Shown: one piece after another, positions 1 to 8,339 of the stretch
Position numbering within the stretch: the stretch's first letter is position 1
Layout: every line of letters starts with the position of its first letter
Origin: Thalassospira sp.
GTDB lineage: Bacteria > Pseudomonadota > Alphaproteobacteria > Rhodospirillales > Thalassospiraceae
Direction: 5' to 3'
NCBI RefSeq assembly: GCF_002709775.1
Contig: NZ_PAQR01000058.1
Location: 1 to 64,000, forward strand
DNA: 64,000 nucleotides
Made by a program: the position numbers and the translations under genes
Notes under the pieces: model-generated
Databases searched by the model: none
Seen by the model: only the letters and a program-made list of their open reading frames with translations
What the model was told of the DNA's origin: nothing

Positions 1-1385
1 CCACCGTCCCAGCAATTGACCCAGACAAGACCCGAACGCAGTTTCTTTGCGGTCAGATGTGCCTTGTTGATGTCACGCGTCCAGACGGCGGCTGCCAGAC
101 CATATGGCGTATCATTTGCGGTCTGAACAGCTTCTTTCCAATCCTTGACCGAAATAACCGACAGAACCGGGCCAAAGATTTCTTCCTTGGCAATCGTCAT
201 GTCGTTCTTGATGCCGTCAAAGACGGTCGGCTCGACATAATACCCACCAGATTCGGTGCGAACGCGTTTGCCACCGGTGCGCAGAACGCCACCTTCGCTG
301 GAACCCTTTTCGATATAACCCAGAACGCGGTTCATCTGGCTTTCATCGACAATCGCGCCCATCTGGCTTTGCGGATCAAGCGGATCGCCCGGCTGCATTT
401 TCGCACCAGCCGCGATGACTTTTTCGATGAATTCGTCCTTGATGCTTTCTTCGACAATCAGACGCGAACCAGCCGTGCAGACCTCACCCTGGTTATAGAA
501 GATACCACCCGCAGCAGCCGCTGCCGCAGCATCCATATCCGGGCAATCGGCCAGAACGATGTTCGGGCTTTTGCCACCGCATTCAAGCCAGACGCGCTTC
601 ATGTTCGACTGACCGGAATATTGCAAGAACAGCTTGCCGACTTCACCCGAGCCAGTGAATGTTACGCAATCAACATCTTCATGCAGGCCAAGCGCCTTGC
701 CCGCCGTCGGACCAAAGCCCGGAACAACGTTCAGAACACCTTCCGGCAAACCGGCCTCAACCGCGATTTCCGCGACACGAAGGGCGGTCAGCGGCGATTG
801 TTCGGCAGGCTTAAGGATGATCGAGTTGCCCATCGCCAGTGCCGGACCAAGCTTCCAGACCGCCATCATCAGCGGAAAGTTCCACGGTACGACAGCCGCC
901 ACCACACCAAGCGGCTCGCGGGTGATCATGCCAATTTCATTCGGACCAGCCGGGGAGATTTCGTCATAAATCTTGTCGATGGCCTCGGCGTACCAGCGAA
1001 TGCATTTGTAAGACAGCGGAATGTCATCGCGGGCCGCCAGCGTGATCGGCTTGCCCATATCAAGGCTTTCAAGCAGGGCCAGTTCAGCCGCATTCTTTTC
1101 AAGCAGGTCGGCAAAATGCAGCAGGATCGCCTTGCGTTTTGCAGGAGCGGCTTCCGACCAGCTGCCCTTTTCAAACACGGCGCGCGCAGAAGCCACCGCG
1201 CGGTTGACGTCTTCGACGTCGCATTCGGCAACCTTGGTCAGGATCGATCCGTCACGCGGGCTGATGCAATCAAATGTCTTGCCCGAGGCCGCATCAACAT
1301 AAGCACCGTTGATGAAGGCCTTGTTGCGGAAATCAAGGGCTTTGGCCTGTGCGGTCAACTGTTCAAAATTCATCGGATTGGTCAT
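1..1385 (-). CDS. puuC: Aldehyde dehydrogenase, PuuC-like (C-terminus cut by window edge)
   Basis: This is an NAD(P)-dependent aldehyde dehydrogenase, probably oxidising gamma-glutamyl-gamma-aminobutyraldehyde or aminobutyraldehyde in the cytoplasm. About 461 codons are present and the last 35 or so lie outside the window. Visible motifs are the PWNFP substrate and cofactor loop, FTGSGEVGK, the general-base motif LECGGKSPNIV and the nucleophile motif NQGEVCTAGSR. The visible end, LRSGLVWVNCWDGG, is what PuuC-type enzymes show before their PFGG motif. The ATG at 1385 follows a clear CAGGAGA ribosome site. It is the third gene after puuA and puuR on the same strand, which supports a role in putrescine breakdown. 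The exact aldehyde substrate is inferred from context. Confidence 0.9.
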   Translation of the reverse strand, partial: MTNPMNFEQLTAQAKALDFRNKAFINGAYVDAASGKTFDCISPRDGSILTKVAECDVEDVNRAVASARAVFEKGSWSEAAPAKRKAILLHFADLLEKNAAELALLESLDMGKPITLAARDDIPLSYKCIRWYAEAIDKIYDEISPAGPNEIGMITREPLGVVAAVVPWNFPLMMAVWKLGPALAMGNSIILKPAEQSPLTALRVAEIAVEAGLPEGVLNVVPGFGPTAGKALGLHEDVDCVTFTGSGEVGKLFLQYSGQSNMKRVWLECGGKSPNIVLADCPDMDAAAAAAAGGIFYNQGEVCTAGSRLIVEESIKDEFIEKVIAAGAKMQPGDPLDPQSQMGAIVDESQMNRVLGYIEKGSSEGGVLRTGGKRVRTESGGYYVEPTVFDGIKNDMTIAKEEIFGPVLSVISVKDWKEAVQTANDTPYGLAAAVWTRDINKAHLTAKKLRSGLVWVNCWDG

Positions 1386-1479
1386 CGCAAGTCTCCTGAC
1401 GGATGGCGCGTTTGGATATCTTCAAGAATGATTTTGGCGCGGGGCAGCCTTTCAGGCACCCTCACCTAACGATCTGTCA

Positions 1480-2028
1480 TCAATATGACGGAGGCGTCGC
1501 CGCACTGACGACTTCACATTCCCCGTCACCGACATTTCGAAAACGATGCGGAATTTCCGCATTGAAGTAATAGGCATCGCCGGGACCAAGCACCTTGACC
1601 CGTTCACCGACGGTGACTTCAAGTTTGCCGCGAACAACAACACCGGCTTCCTCGCCCTTCTGGACAATCAGGTTGTCACCGGTATCCCCGCCCGCGGGGT
1701 ATGTTTCATGCAGCACGCGCAGGTTACGGTCCTTGCGCGATGCCCCGACAAGACGCATCGACATCGTCCCATCAGAGAGTTCAACAAGGTCTTCTTTCCT
1801 GAAAAAGATTTCTTCACCGGTATCCAGATCGATGGTGAAGAAATCAATCAGGCTCATGGGAATGCCGGCCAGAACCTTGGCCAGACTATCAACAGACGGG
1901 CTGACCCGGTTCTGTTCAATCGTCGAGATCGTGCTGTTGGTCACACCGGCACGGCGTGCCAGTTCACGCTGCGACAGCCCGTACATGCTGCGCACCGCCT
2001 TCAGACGATCCCCTACCTTTTGCGACAT
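1480..2028 (-). CDS. puuR: PuuR-like XRE/cupin transcriptional regulator
   Basis: This 182-residue protein has an N-terminal XRE helix-turn-helix (about residues 6-60; GLSQRELARRAGVTNSTIS is the recognition region) and a C-terminal cupin domain (about 105-180). That architecture and length match PuuR, which in E. coli represses putrescine-utilisation genes and is relieved by putrescine. It lies 41 bases downstream of the glutamine synthetase-like gene and upstream of the aldehyde dehydrogenase, so it is probably co-transcribed and autoregulated. The ATG at 2028 follows a GGGA-rich stretch. Repression of the divergent promoter at 3459-3757 is inferred. Confidence 0.88.
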   Translation of the reverse strand: MSQKVGDRLKAVRSMYGLSQRELARRAGVTNSTISTIEQNRVSPSVDSLAKVLAGIPMSLIDFFTIDLDTGEEIFFRKEDLVELSDGTMSMRLVGASRKDRNLRVLHETYPAGGDTGDNLIVQKGEEAGVVVRGKLEVTVGERVKVLGPGDAYYFNAEIPHRFRNVGDGECEVVSAATPPSY

Positions 2029-2069
2029 TCCCGTCTTTTCCCTATTGAACTTATTATTGTTTTGTTTGG

Positions 2070-3458
2070 TTAGACCGCGTCGAGATACCAGCGATATTCA
2101 AGCTGGGTCACCTCGGCGAAGAATTCGTCATATTCAGCACGTCGGCAGATATCAAAGACCTCGACAAAGCGTTCGCCAAGATAGTCTTTAACGATATCGC
2201 CTTCGACAAACCGGTCGAGGGCCGAAATCATGCTGCGCGGGACGATCTTGCCACCATGCTGTTCATAGCCGTTACCAACCGTCGGCTCACCCGGATCAAG
2301 CTTGTTCTTAAGGCCGTAATGCATCCCGGCCAAAACGCACGCCAGAACAAGATACGGGTTGGCGTCCGCCCCTGATACGCGGTGTTCAACACGTGCAGCC
2401 TTCGGGCTGCCTGCCGGAATACGAAGGGCCACGGTACGGTTATTCAGCCCCCAGTTCGGCGACATCGGCGCATAGGCCTTGTTCTGGAACCGACGGAAAG
2501 AGTTCGGGTTCGGCGCAAAGATCGCCATGCTTTCAAACATGCTTTCCTGCAGGCCACCAATCGCAAAACGCAGATTGTCCGAGACTTCCTCGCCGCCAAC
2601 CGGTGACAGAACGTTATTGTCGTTCTCATCACGTAGCGACACATGGATATGCAGGCCATTGCCCGCCTGATCGGAATAAGGCTTTGCCATGAAGGTCGCG
2701 GTCACACCGTGATCCCAGGCAATGCCCTTGACCACGCGCTTGAGCTGCATGGCGTGATCAGCAGCCAGCATCGGATCAGTGACATGACCAAGGTTGATTT
2801 CAAACTGCCCCGGGCCCGCTTCGGCAACGATGGTGTCGGCCGGAATGCCCTGACGGTTAAGTTCGGCAACCGCATCATGCAGAACTTTTTCGAAATCCTC
2901 GATCTGTTGCAGGCCATAAACCTGCACACCATCGGATGCAATCCCCCCACCCAACGGCTGCGGCGGTAAGGGTTCGGCGGTTTTTTCGTTCTGATCGGCA
3001 AGATAGAATTCAAGCTCAAGGGCAACAGTCGGATAAAAACCGTCTGCGGCCATGCGATCAACGACGCCCTGCAAGACATTGCGCGGATCGGCAAAGAAGC
3101 GGGTGCCATCAAGGTTGTGCAGGTTCATCATCACCTGAGCCAGCGGCAATTCACCATACGGCACACGGCACAAGGTTCCCGGGATCGGTTTTGCCAGATT
3201 GTCCTGGTCACCGCTCGACCAAAGAAGGCCCGTACCTTCGGGGTTGTCACCGGTAATATCCACCAGGCACATGGAGCCCGGCAGGGTTACACCCTCGGTA
3301 AAGCTTTTAAGGAATTTCTGTTTGCTGATTCGCTTGCCGCGAAACACGCCGTTAATGTCGGGAATGAGCAACTCAACAAGTTCGACATCCGGATTTTCTT
3401 CAAAGAAACGTTGGGCAACTGCCCTACTGTCTTCGACGAACGACTTGTTCATCGTCAT
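2070..3458 (-). CDS. puuA: Gamma-glutamylputrescine synthetase (glutamine synthetase family)
   Basis: The enzyme should ligate glutamate to a polyamine using ATP, the first step of the glutamylated putrescine pathway. It has 462 residues. Glutamine-synthetase landmarks are the metal-site ELE (148-150), EAGPGQFEINLGH (213-225), GNGLHIHVSL (266-275) and the substrate-site segment RVEHRVSGADANPYL (356-370). The usual adenylylation tyrosine region of housekeeping GlnA is not apparent. ATG is possible at 3458 or 3452; the upstream GGGAG is better spaced for 3452. It heads the puuA-puuR-aldehyde dehydrogenase operon and is divergent from a polyamine aminotransferase. Other gamma-glutamyl-amine ligases of this family cannot be excluded. 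Confidence 0.9.
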   Translation of the reverse strand: MTMNKSFVEDSRAVAQRFFEENPDVELVELLIPDINGVFRGKRISKQKFLKSFTEGVTLPGSMCLVDITGDNPEGTGLLWSSGDQDNLAKPIPGTLCRVPYGELPLAQVMMNLHNLDGTRFFADPRNVLQGVVDRMAADGFYPTVALELEFYLADQNEKTAEPLPPQPLGGGIASDGVQVYGLQQIEDFEKVLHDAVAELNRQGIPADTIVAEAGPGQFEINLGHVTDPMLAADHAMQLKRVVKGIAWDHGVTATFMAKPYSDQAGNGLHIHVSLRDENDNNVLSPVGGEEVSDNLRFAIGGLQESMFESMAIFAPNPNSFRRFQNKAYAPMSPNWGLNNRTVALRIPAGSPKAARVEHRVSGADANPYLVLACVLAGMHYGLKNKLDPGEPTVGNGYEQHGGKIVPRSMISALDRFVEGDIVKDYLGERFVEVFDICRRAEYDEFFAEVTQLEYRWYLDAV

Positions 3459-3545
3459 ATACTCCCAGAAAAGGCCTATTCTTAATCAGCTGGCATCGTG
3501 CCGCGCCGGATTGCCCCGGTCAAGCCCCTTCGTTCGATATATCGT

Positions 3546-3570
3546 GCAAATCGTGCAACGCACAATTTGC
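3546..3570. promoter_or_regulatory. 25-bp near-perfect palindrome between puuA and the aminotransferase
   Basis: The arms GCAAATCGTGC and GCACAATTTGC flank a 3-bp centre; only one symmetric pair in the arms mismatches. It lies midway in the 299-bp divergent promoter region. It is a likely operator for the linked PuuR-like protein or another dimeric regulator. No regulator has been shown to bind it. Confidence 0.5.
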
Positions 3571-3677
3571 AGGAGCGCCGTCGGAACGTCCGCACAGAGC
3601 GATCCATATCAACCGCCAGATAACAAAAACCAACCTTGAACTCCTCAAAAAGATAGTCGAAGAATCCTCTTGCAAAG

Positions 3678-3713
3678 GTGTTCAAAAAAACGAACACTAA
3701 CGCCAGATGTTCA
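3678..3713. promoter_or_regulatory. GTGTTC-N8-GAACAC inverted repeat plus a second TGTTCA site
   Basis: A perfect 6-bp inverted repeat with an A-rich 8-bp spacer spans 3678-3697, and a further TGTTCA (TGAACA on the other strand) lies at 3708-3713. A TGAACA core is, from memory, part of the E. coli PuuR site. These lie 45-80 bp upstream of the aminotransferase start, where a repressor would cover the promoter. Assignment to PuuR is inference. Confidence 0.35.
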
Positions 3714-3757
3714 ACATATCGCACGAAAGCAGAGCAGCCCCGCTGCCAGGAGACGTT

Positions 3758-5128
3758 ATGAATAATTTCGACAAAACCGCCTATTGGCAGGACATTGATC
3801 AGGCCCACCACATCCACCCGTTCACCGATACGGCGGATCTGAACAATCGTGGGACCCGCGTCATCACACGTGCCGAAGGCGTCTTTATCGAGGATTCCAA
3901 CGGCAAGCGCTATCTCGATGGCATGGCTGGCCTTTGGTGCGTGAATATCGGCTATGGCCGTAAGGAACTGGCCGAAGCTGCCTATAAGCAGATGCTCGAA
4001 CTGCCCTATTACAACAACTTCTTCCAGTGCGCGAATACGCCGGCGATCGAGCTTTCCAAGGTTCTTGCCGAAATCACGCCAGAAGGCCTGAACCATGTGT
4101 TCTATGCCAACTCCGGCTCGGAAGCGAACGACACGGTTGTTCGTATGGTTCACCAGTACTGGAACCTTAAGGGCAAACCGGAACGCACCCATATCATCAG
4201 CCGCAAGAACGCCTATCACGGCTCCACCGTTGCCGGTGCGTCGCTTGGCGGCATGTCGGGCATGCATTCGCAGGGCGGTGCGCTGGTGCGCGACATCGTT
4301 CATATCGATCAGCCTTACTGGTACGGCGAAGGTGGCGATCATACCCCGGAAGAATTCGGTCTGATTGCAGCCCGCAAACTTGAAGAAAAGATCGAGGAAA
4401 TCGGTGCAGACCGCGTTGGTGCCTTTATCGGTGAACCGATCCAGGGTGCTGGTGGCGTGATCATTCCGCCGTCGACCTACTGGCCGGAAATTCAGCGTAT
4501 CTGCAAGAAATACGACATTCTGCTGATTGCTGATGAAGTCATTTGCGGCTTTGGCCGTACCGGCGAATGGTTCGGCAGCGACACCTTTGGCATCAAGCCG
4601 GACCTGATGCCGATGGCAAAGGGCATGTCATCGGGCTATCTGCCGATTTCAGCTGTGATGGTTGGCGATCGCGTGGCGGATGTCCTGATCAATGAATGCG
4701 GCGAATTCACCCACGGCTTCACCTATTCCGGTCATCCGGCATGCGCGGCTGTGGCCCTTGAAAACATTCGCATCATGCGCGAAGAAAAAATGGTCGAACG
4801 CGTCAAGGACGAGATCGCACCCTACTTCGCCAAGGCGCTTAAAACCCTTGAAGACCATCCGCTGGTCGGTGCGGTTGAAACGATCGGCCTAATTGCCGGC
4901 ATGCCGCTGGTCGATGACAAGAAAACCCGCAAAGGTTTCGACAAGCCGGGAACGGTTGGCACCATGTGCCGTGATGCCTGTGTTGCTAATGGCGTGATCA
5001 TGCGTGCATGTGGCGACCGCATGGTTCTGTCCCCGCCGCTTTGCATCACCAAGGAAGAAATCGACGAGCTGATCAAACGTGCGCGTGCTGCCTTTGACGA
5101 GACCGCGAAAAAACTCGGCAAAATGTAA
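3758..5128 (+). CDS. spuC: Class III aminotransferase, putrescine-pyruvate (SpuC-like) type
   Basis: A 456-residue PLP-dependent omega-aminotransferase, probably moving an amino group from putrescine or a related diamine to pyruvate. Class III features are SGSEAND near residue 120, the pyridine-nitrogen aspartate in ADEVICGFGRTG (D259) and the Schiff-base lysine in PMAKGMSSGYLP (K288). The ATG at 3758 has an AGGAGA site five bases upstream; an earlier ATG at 3707 lacks one. It is divergent from puuA, and a terminator-like hairpin follows at 5156. The family also contains beta-alanine and GABA transaminases, so the diamine substrate rests on context. Confidence 0.88.
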   Translation: MNNFDKTAYWQDIDQAHHIHPFTDTADLNNRGTRVITRAEGVFIEDSNGKRYLDGMAGLWCVNIGYGRKELAEAAYKQMLELPYYNNFFQCANTPAIELSKVLAEITPEGLNHVFYANSGSEANDTVVRMVHQYWNLKGKPERTHIISRKNAYHGSTVAGASLGGMSGMHSQGGALVRDIVHIDQPYWYGEGGDHTPEEFGLIAARKLEEKIEEIGADRVGAFIGEPIQGAGGVIIPPSTYWPEIQRICKKYDILLIADEVICGFGRTGEWFGSDTFGIKPDLMPMAKGMSSGYLPISAVMVGDRVADVLINECGEFTHGFTYSGHPACAAVALENIRIMREEKMVERVKDEIAPYFAKALKTLEDHPLVGAVETIGLIAGMPLVDDKKTRKGFDKPGTVGTMCRDACVANGVIMRACGDRMVLSPPLCITKEEIDELIKRARAAFDETAKKLGKM

Positions 5129-5155
5129 TCAACACCTGATTACAATCGCTTAACC

Positions 5156-5190
5156 AAATACCCGGCATGAGCTATCATCGCCGGGTATTT
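5156..5190 (+). terminator. Hairpin after the aminotransferase
   Basis: A perfect 11-bp stem (AAATACCCGGC / GCCGGGTATTT) with a 13-base loop starts 28 bases after the stop codon. The 3' arm ends in TTT but no long T-run follows, so termination may be partial and the FAD oxidase gene downstream may receive read-through. Confidence 0.6.
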
Positions 5191-5275
5191 CGGTTATAAA
5201 ACCCACTGAACGCCCCACATCATGCCTGCCCCACAGGCAACTTACATCAGCCCCAAACACCCAAAAGAGCCCACC

Positions 5276-6625
5276 ATGCTAAAACGCATTTATCAGCCCG
5301 CCGCCTATCGCACCGACACCCTGCCTGACAGCTATTGGGTCGAAAGCGCATCGCCCCTTCCCGCCTGTGAAACCCTGCCCGAAGAAGGTCAGCTTAAAAC
5401 CGACATCGCCATCATCGGCGGCGGCTATTGCGGCCTGTCGGCAGCATTGGAACTGGCAAAAAATGGTGCGGATGTTGCGGTGTTTGATGCCGGTCGATCC
5501 GGCTGGGGCGCATCCGGGCGCAATGGTGGTTTTTGCTGCATGGGTGGCAGCGGCAAGGGATTTGGCCAACTGGCAAAAACCTTTGGCGATGATGCGGTCA
5601 AACAGTTTGCCCGCCATCAGCGCGATGCCATCAACCTGGTTGAGCAACGCCTGAGCTCCTGGAACATTGACGCCGACCGCCATTCGAACGGCGAAGTGGT
5701 TCTGGCCCACAAACCCAACCGGGTGGCGGAGCTTAAGCACGAGGCCGAGGAACTCGCCCATTTCACCAACATCAAGACCGAGTTTCTGGATCGTGATGCA
5801 TTGCATGAACGCGGGCTGCATGCCGCCGAAACCTATGGTGGTTTGCATGTCAAAGCGGGCTTTGGCATCAACCCGATGAAATATGTCGCCGGCCTGCACG
5901 AACAGTGCGTGCGCGCCGGTGTTCGGATATTCGAACAGGCCACCATCGAGCGGTTTGAGGAAAATGGCGATATCTATTGTCTGCATGCCGGCAACACTCG
6001 GATCAGTGCCAACAAGATCGTCATCGCCACCAATGGCTATAGCGCGGAAAACCTGCCTGACTGGATTGGCGGGCGCTTGATGCCGGTCTTTTCCGGCATC
6101 CTGATTACCCGCCCACTCCGCGAAGAAGAACTGGCCAATCAGGGCTGGACGAGCGATCTGATGGCATTTGATAGCCGCATCCTGCTGCATTATTTCCGCA
6201 AGCTTCCCGATAATCGCTTCCTGTTTGGTGGACGCGGCGGCATTACCGCGACGCCCAAGGCCTTCGCGGCGGGCAAACGCGACCTTCTTGATAATTTCAA
6301 ACGCATGTTCCCGGCTTGGGCTGATGTCGCCTTTACCCATCACTGGAACGGGCTTGCCTGCCTGTCACAAAGCTGGCGACCCTATATCGGGCGGGTTCCG
6401 GGCCATCATGATGTCTGGACAGCCCTTGCCTGGCATGGCAACGGGGTTGCGATGGCAAGTCTGGGTGGCAAGCTTCTGGCGGAACGGATGCTGGGCATCA
6501 GCGATGACGAGGATATCGGCACCGTGATGACCACACCGATGGGCAAATTCCCGATGCCGGCATTGCGCCGCGTGGCACGTTCGATTGGCTATCGTTATTA
6601 CGGCCTGCACGACCGGTTTGCCTGA
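5276..6625 (+). CDS. puuB: FAD-dependent amine oxidoreductase, PuuB-like
   Basis: A 449-residue DAO-fold flavoprotein with the dinucleotide-binding motif IIGGGYCGLSAALELA near residues 46-61 and the family hallmark GWGASGRNGGF just after it. The C-terminal GLACLSQSWRPYIGRVPG and AWHGNGVAMA segments are typical of the gamma-glutamylputrescine oxidase and sarcosine-oxidase-like group. It would oxidise a glutamylated or free amine to the aldehyde used by the aldehyde dehydrogenase at the window start. I chose the ATG at 5276, preceded by AAAGAG, over the in-frame ATG at 5222, which lacks a ribosome site. A second paralogue lies at 8340-9656. Confidence 0.85.
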   Translation: MLKRIYQPAAYRTDTLPDSYWVESASPLPACETLPEEGQLKTDIAIIGGGYCGLSAALELAKNGADVAVFDAGRSGWGASGRNGGFCCMGGSGKGFGQLAKTFGDDAVKQFARHQRDAINLVEQRLSSWNIDADRHSNGEVVLAHKPNRVAELKHEAEELAHFTNIKTEFLDRDALHERGLHAAETYGGLHVKAGFGINPMKYVAGLHEQCVRAGVRIFEQATIERFEENGDIYCLHAGNTRISANKIVIATNGYSAENLPDWIGGRLMPVFSGILITRPLREEELANQGWTSDLMAFDSRILLHYFRKLPDNRFLFGGRGGITATPKAFAAGKRDLLDNFKRMFPAWADVAFTHHWNGLACLSQSWRPYIGRVPGHHDVWTALAWHGNGVAMASLGGKLLAERMLGISDDEDIGTVMTTPMGKFPMPALRRVARSIGYRYYGLHDRFA

Positions 6626-6670
6626 TCAGCCCGGTTCGTTTCGGCGATCTGTTTGCGTTCGGCGATAAAG

Positions 6671-6682
6671 TGACATATGTCA
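6671..6682. promoter_or_regulatory. 12-bp perfect palindrome upstream of the globin gene
   Basis: TGACATATGTCA is fully self-complementary, centred about 69 bp before the globin start. With its flanks it reads AGTGA-N6-TCATG, close to a CRP/FNR-type arrangement. A 9-bp direct repeat (TTCGGCGAT at 6640-6648 and 6658-6666) lies just upstream. Regulator identity is unknown. Confidence 0.4.
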
Positions 6683-6745
6683 TGTCCCGGGTTCGCTTTA
6701 TGAATTAAAGCAATTCCAGTTGATGCGCAGAACAGGCCAAAAATC

Positions 6746-7231
6746 ATGTCCGAAAAACAGCCAACCCTTGCCGAAATCAAGGAACGCCGTGAAATCGCCA
6801 CGCGCCGTATCAAGGAAGATACCGGCATTGATACGGACATGATCAAAAACATCGTGCATGGCTTTTACGCCAAGGTGCGTGATGACGAACTTCTTGGCCC
6901 GGTGTTTGAGGAAAAGGTTGAGAACTGGGACCATCATCTTGATCGCATGGTGATGTTCTGGTCATCGGTGGCGCTTGCCACCGGGCACTATGATGGCCGC
7001 CCGATGCAAAAGCATTTGCCGCTCAAGATCACGCGTCATCATTTTGATCGCTGGCTGCAACTGTTTGCCCAGACACTGTCAGAATATTGCGATGAACCAG
7101 CCGCCAAACATTTCATGGAACGTGCGCTTCGTATTGCGTCGAGCTTTGAAATCGGCATTGCCGCACATAATGGCGTGATCCTGTCCAAGGGCGAACGATA
7201 CGATCCGGTATCAAGCTGGGAACCAAACTGA
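6746..7231 (+). CDS. Group III truncated haemoglobin
   Basis: A 161-residue globin of the group III truncated family (domain about residues 25-145). Supporting features are HGFYAKVRDDELLGPVF (38-54), the conserved MFWSSVALATGHY block (70-82) and the haem-proximal histidine in RHHFDRWLQLF (H99). Such proteins bind O2 or NO in the cytoplasm; the physiological ligand cannot be told from sequence. The family is usually about 130-140 residues, so there is a short extra charged N-terminus. It sits between polyamine oxidase-type genes, and a palindromic site lies upstream. A role in oxygen supply or NO protection is inference. Confidence 0.88.
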   Translation: MSEKQPTLAEIKERREIATRRIKEDTGIDTDMIKNIVHGFYAKVRDDELLGPVFEEKVENWDHHLDRMVMFWSSVALATGHYDGRPMQKHLPLKITRHHFDRWLQLFAQTLSEYCDEPAAKHFMERALRIASSFEIGIAAHNGVILSKGERYDPVSSWEPN

Positions 7232-7575
7232 TCCCCGAACGTTACGTCATCAAGGCTATTTAACCACGCCGCCCGGATTAAGGGTTGCGAAGCCTTTTGT
7301 CAGTTACATTGACAAATTGAATCGATTGCGATTTCATTTGGTTATGGGGAATGCTGGAATACTGCGAAGATATAAATCTGATCGCGACGTCCGAAGGACG
7401 CGCCGCAATGCGGCACCCGGCATTCAAACAATCGGAGCTATCTGGCCAACCACCCCGACCCTTATCGGCTCGGGTGGTGCCGCGCGTGCGGCACGGTGCC
7501 AGCAATACGTTTTTCAGTCCGGTTGTTCCCGACATTTTCGACGAGACTTGAGACGACGAAACGGAGATACCGGAC
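7232..7575. other. 344-bp intergenic region upstream of the isochorismatase-like gene
   Basis: No convincing gene is seen here. A TTGACA hexamer at 7309-7314 could be a -35 element, but no good -10 follows at 17 bp. A short inverted repeat, CGTCC-GAA-GGACG, lies near 7388-7400. A 66-codon ORF at 7351-7551 has no recognisable similarity. The region probably carries the promoter and leader of the downstream gene. Confidence 0.3.
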
Positions 7576-8322
7576 ATGTGGTCAGTGATCACTCTTATTG
7601 TCATTTTGCTGATTGGCGTTATCGCCTACACGATTTATGGCCATCGCCATCATCTGACCCCAAGCAAGGGCAAAAAGATCAATCTTTCAGAACGCCCCAA
7701 TAGCGCGCTTCTGATTGTTGACCTGCAAGAGGATTTCACCAACGCGACCGGCAAAAATGCCTATGCCCCTGATATGGTCGAAAAGCTGATTGCAGCGATC
7801 AATGATCTTGTTCAAACCGCCAATGCCAACGGATCGCCGGTGATTTCGATCCGCCAGACCTTCCGTGGCTGGTATATGAACTTCCTGATGAAGCTTCTGA
7901 ACAAAGGCCGTGGCAACCCGAAATCCAAGGGGCTCGACCTTGATGCCCGCGTCAATGGTGATATCGACCATGATATCGTCAAATCCCGCGCCGACGGCTT
8001 TAGCGAGCCGGAGCTTGACCGTGTGCTGGATCGCCAGAAGGTCGGCAAGCTGATCATTGTTGGCCTGGATGGGGATTACTGTGTCAAGGCGACCATGCAG
8101 GCCGCCCTTAACCGTGGCTACGAGGTATCGTTTAGCGATGCCACGACGCTGGCACTCAAACCCAACAGCTGGAAGAAAACCAAATCCAAGCTGACCGCGG
8201 GCGGTGCGTCTGACGGTTTGGGTGTCTCGACACCGACAGCCGATAATGACGAAAACTCTGATCGCGCTGACGAACGCGAACGAGAGCGTGAGACCGAAAA
8301 TCGCAGCCGCGACACAGCGTAA
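7576..8322 (+). CDS. Membrane-anchored isochorismatase-family cysteine hydrolase
   Basis: A 248-residue protein. Residues 3-20 form one hydrophobic segment, followed by basic GHRHHL, so the catalytic domain (about 42-200) is probably tethered to the inner membrane. The triad of the isochorismatase-like fold is visible: D49 in LLIVDLQEDF, K136 in DIVKSRADGF and C169 in GLDGDYCVKATMQAALNRG. This fold includes nicotinamidases, N-carbamoyl hydrolases and others, so the substrate is not known. The last 45 or so residues are low-complexity and strongly charged (repeated D, E, R). ACGGAG lies ahead of the ATG. Membrane anchoring is unusual for this family. Confidence 0.8.
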   Translation: MWSVITLIVILLIGVIAYTIYGHRHHLTPSKGKKINLSERPNSALLIVDLQEDFTNATGKNAYAPDMVEKLIAAINDLVQTANANGSPVISIRQTFRGWYMNFLMKLLNKGRGNPKSKGLDLDARVNGDIDHDIVKSRADGFSEPELDRVLDRQKVGKLIIVGLDGDYCVKATMQAALNRGYEVSFSDATTLALKPNSWKKTKSKLTAGGASDGLGVSTPTADNDENSDRADERERERETENRSRDTA

Positions 8323-8334
8323 TTCGCGGCTGCG
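8302..8334. terminator. Bidirectional terminator hairpin between convergent genes
   Basis: A perfect 10-bp GC-rich stem (CGCAGCCGCG / CGCGGCTGCG) with a 13-base loop overlaps the stop codon of the isochorismatase-like gene and ends six bases before the stop of the convergent oxidase. There is no long T-run on either side. Confidence 0.55.
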
Positions 8335-8339
8335 GCGTC

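Noticed and set aside
57-1469. A 470-codon ORF on the plus strand
   Set aside because: It is antisense to a clear aldehyde dehydrogenase on the other strand and has no domain-like sequence; high-GC codon bias leaves the opposite frame open.
7351-7551. A 66-codon ORF upstream of the isochorismatase-like gene
   Set aside because: It has a GGGGA-like site but no similarity that I can recognise and atypical composition; it is more likely leader sequence. A comparison with relatives would settle it.
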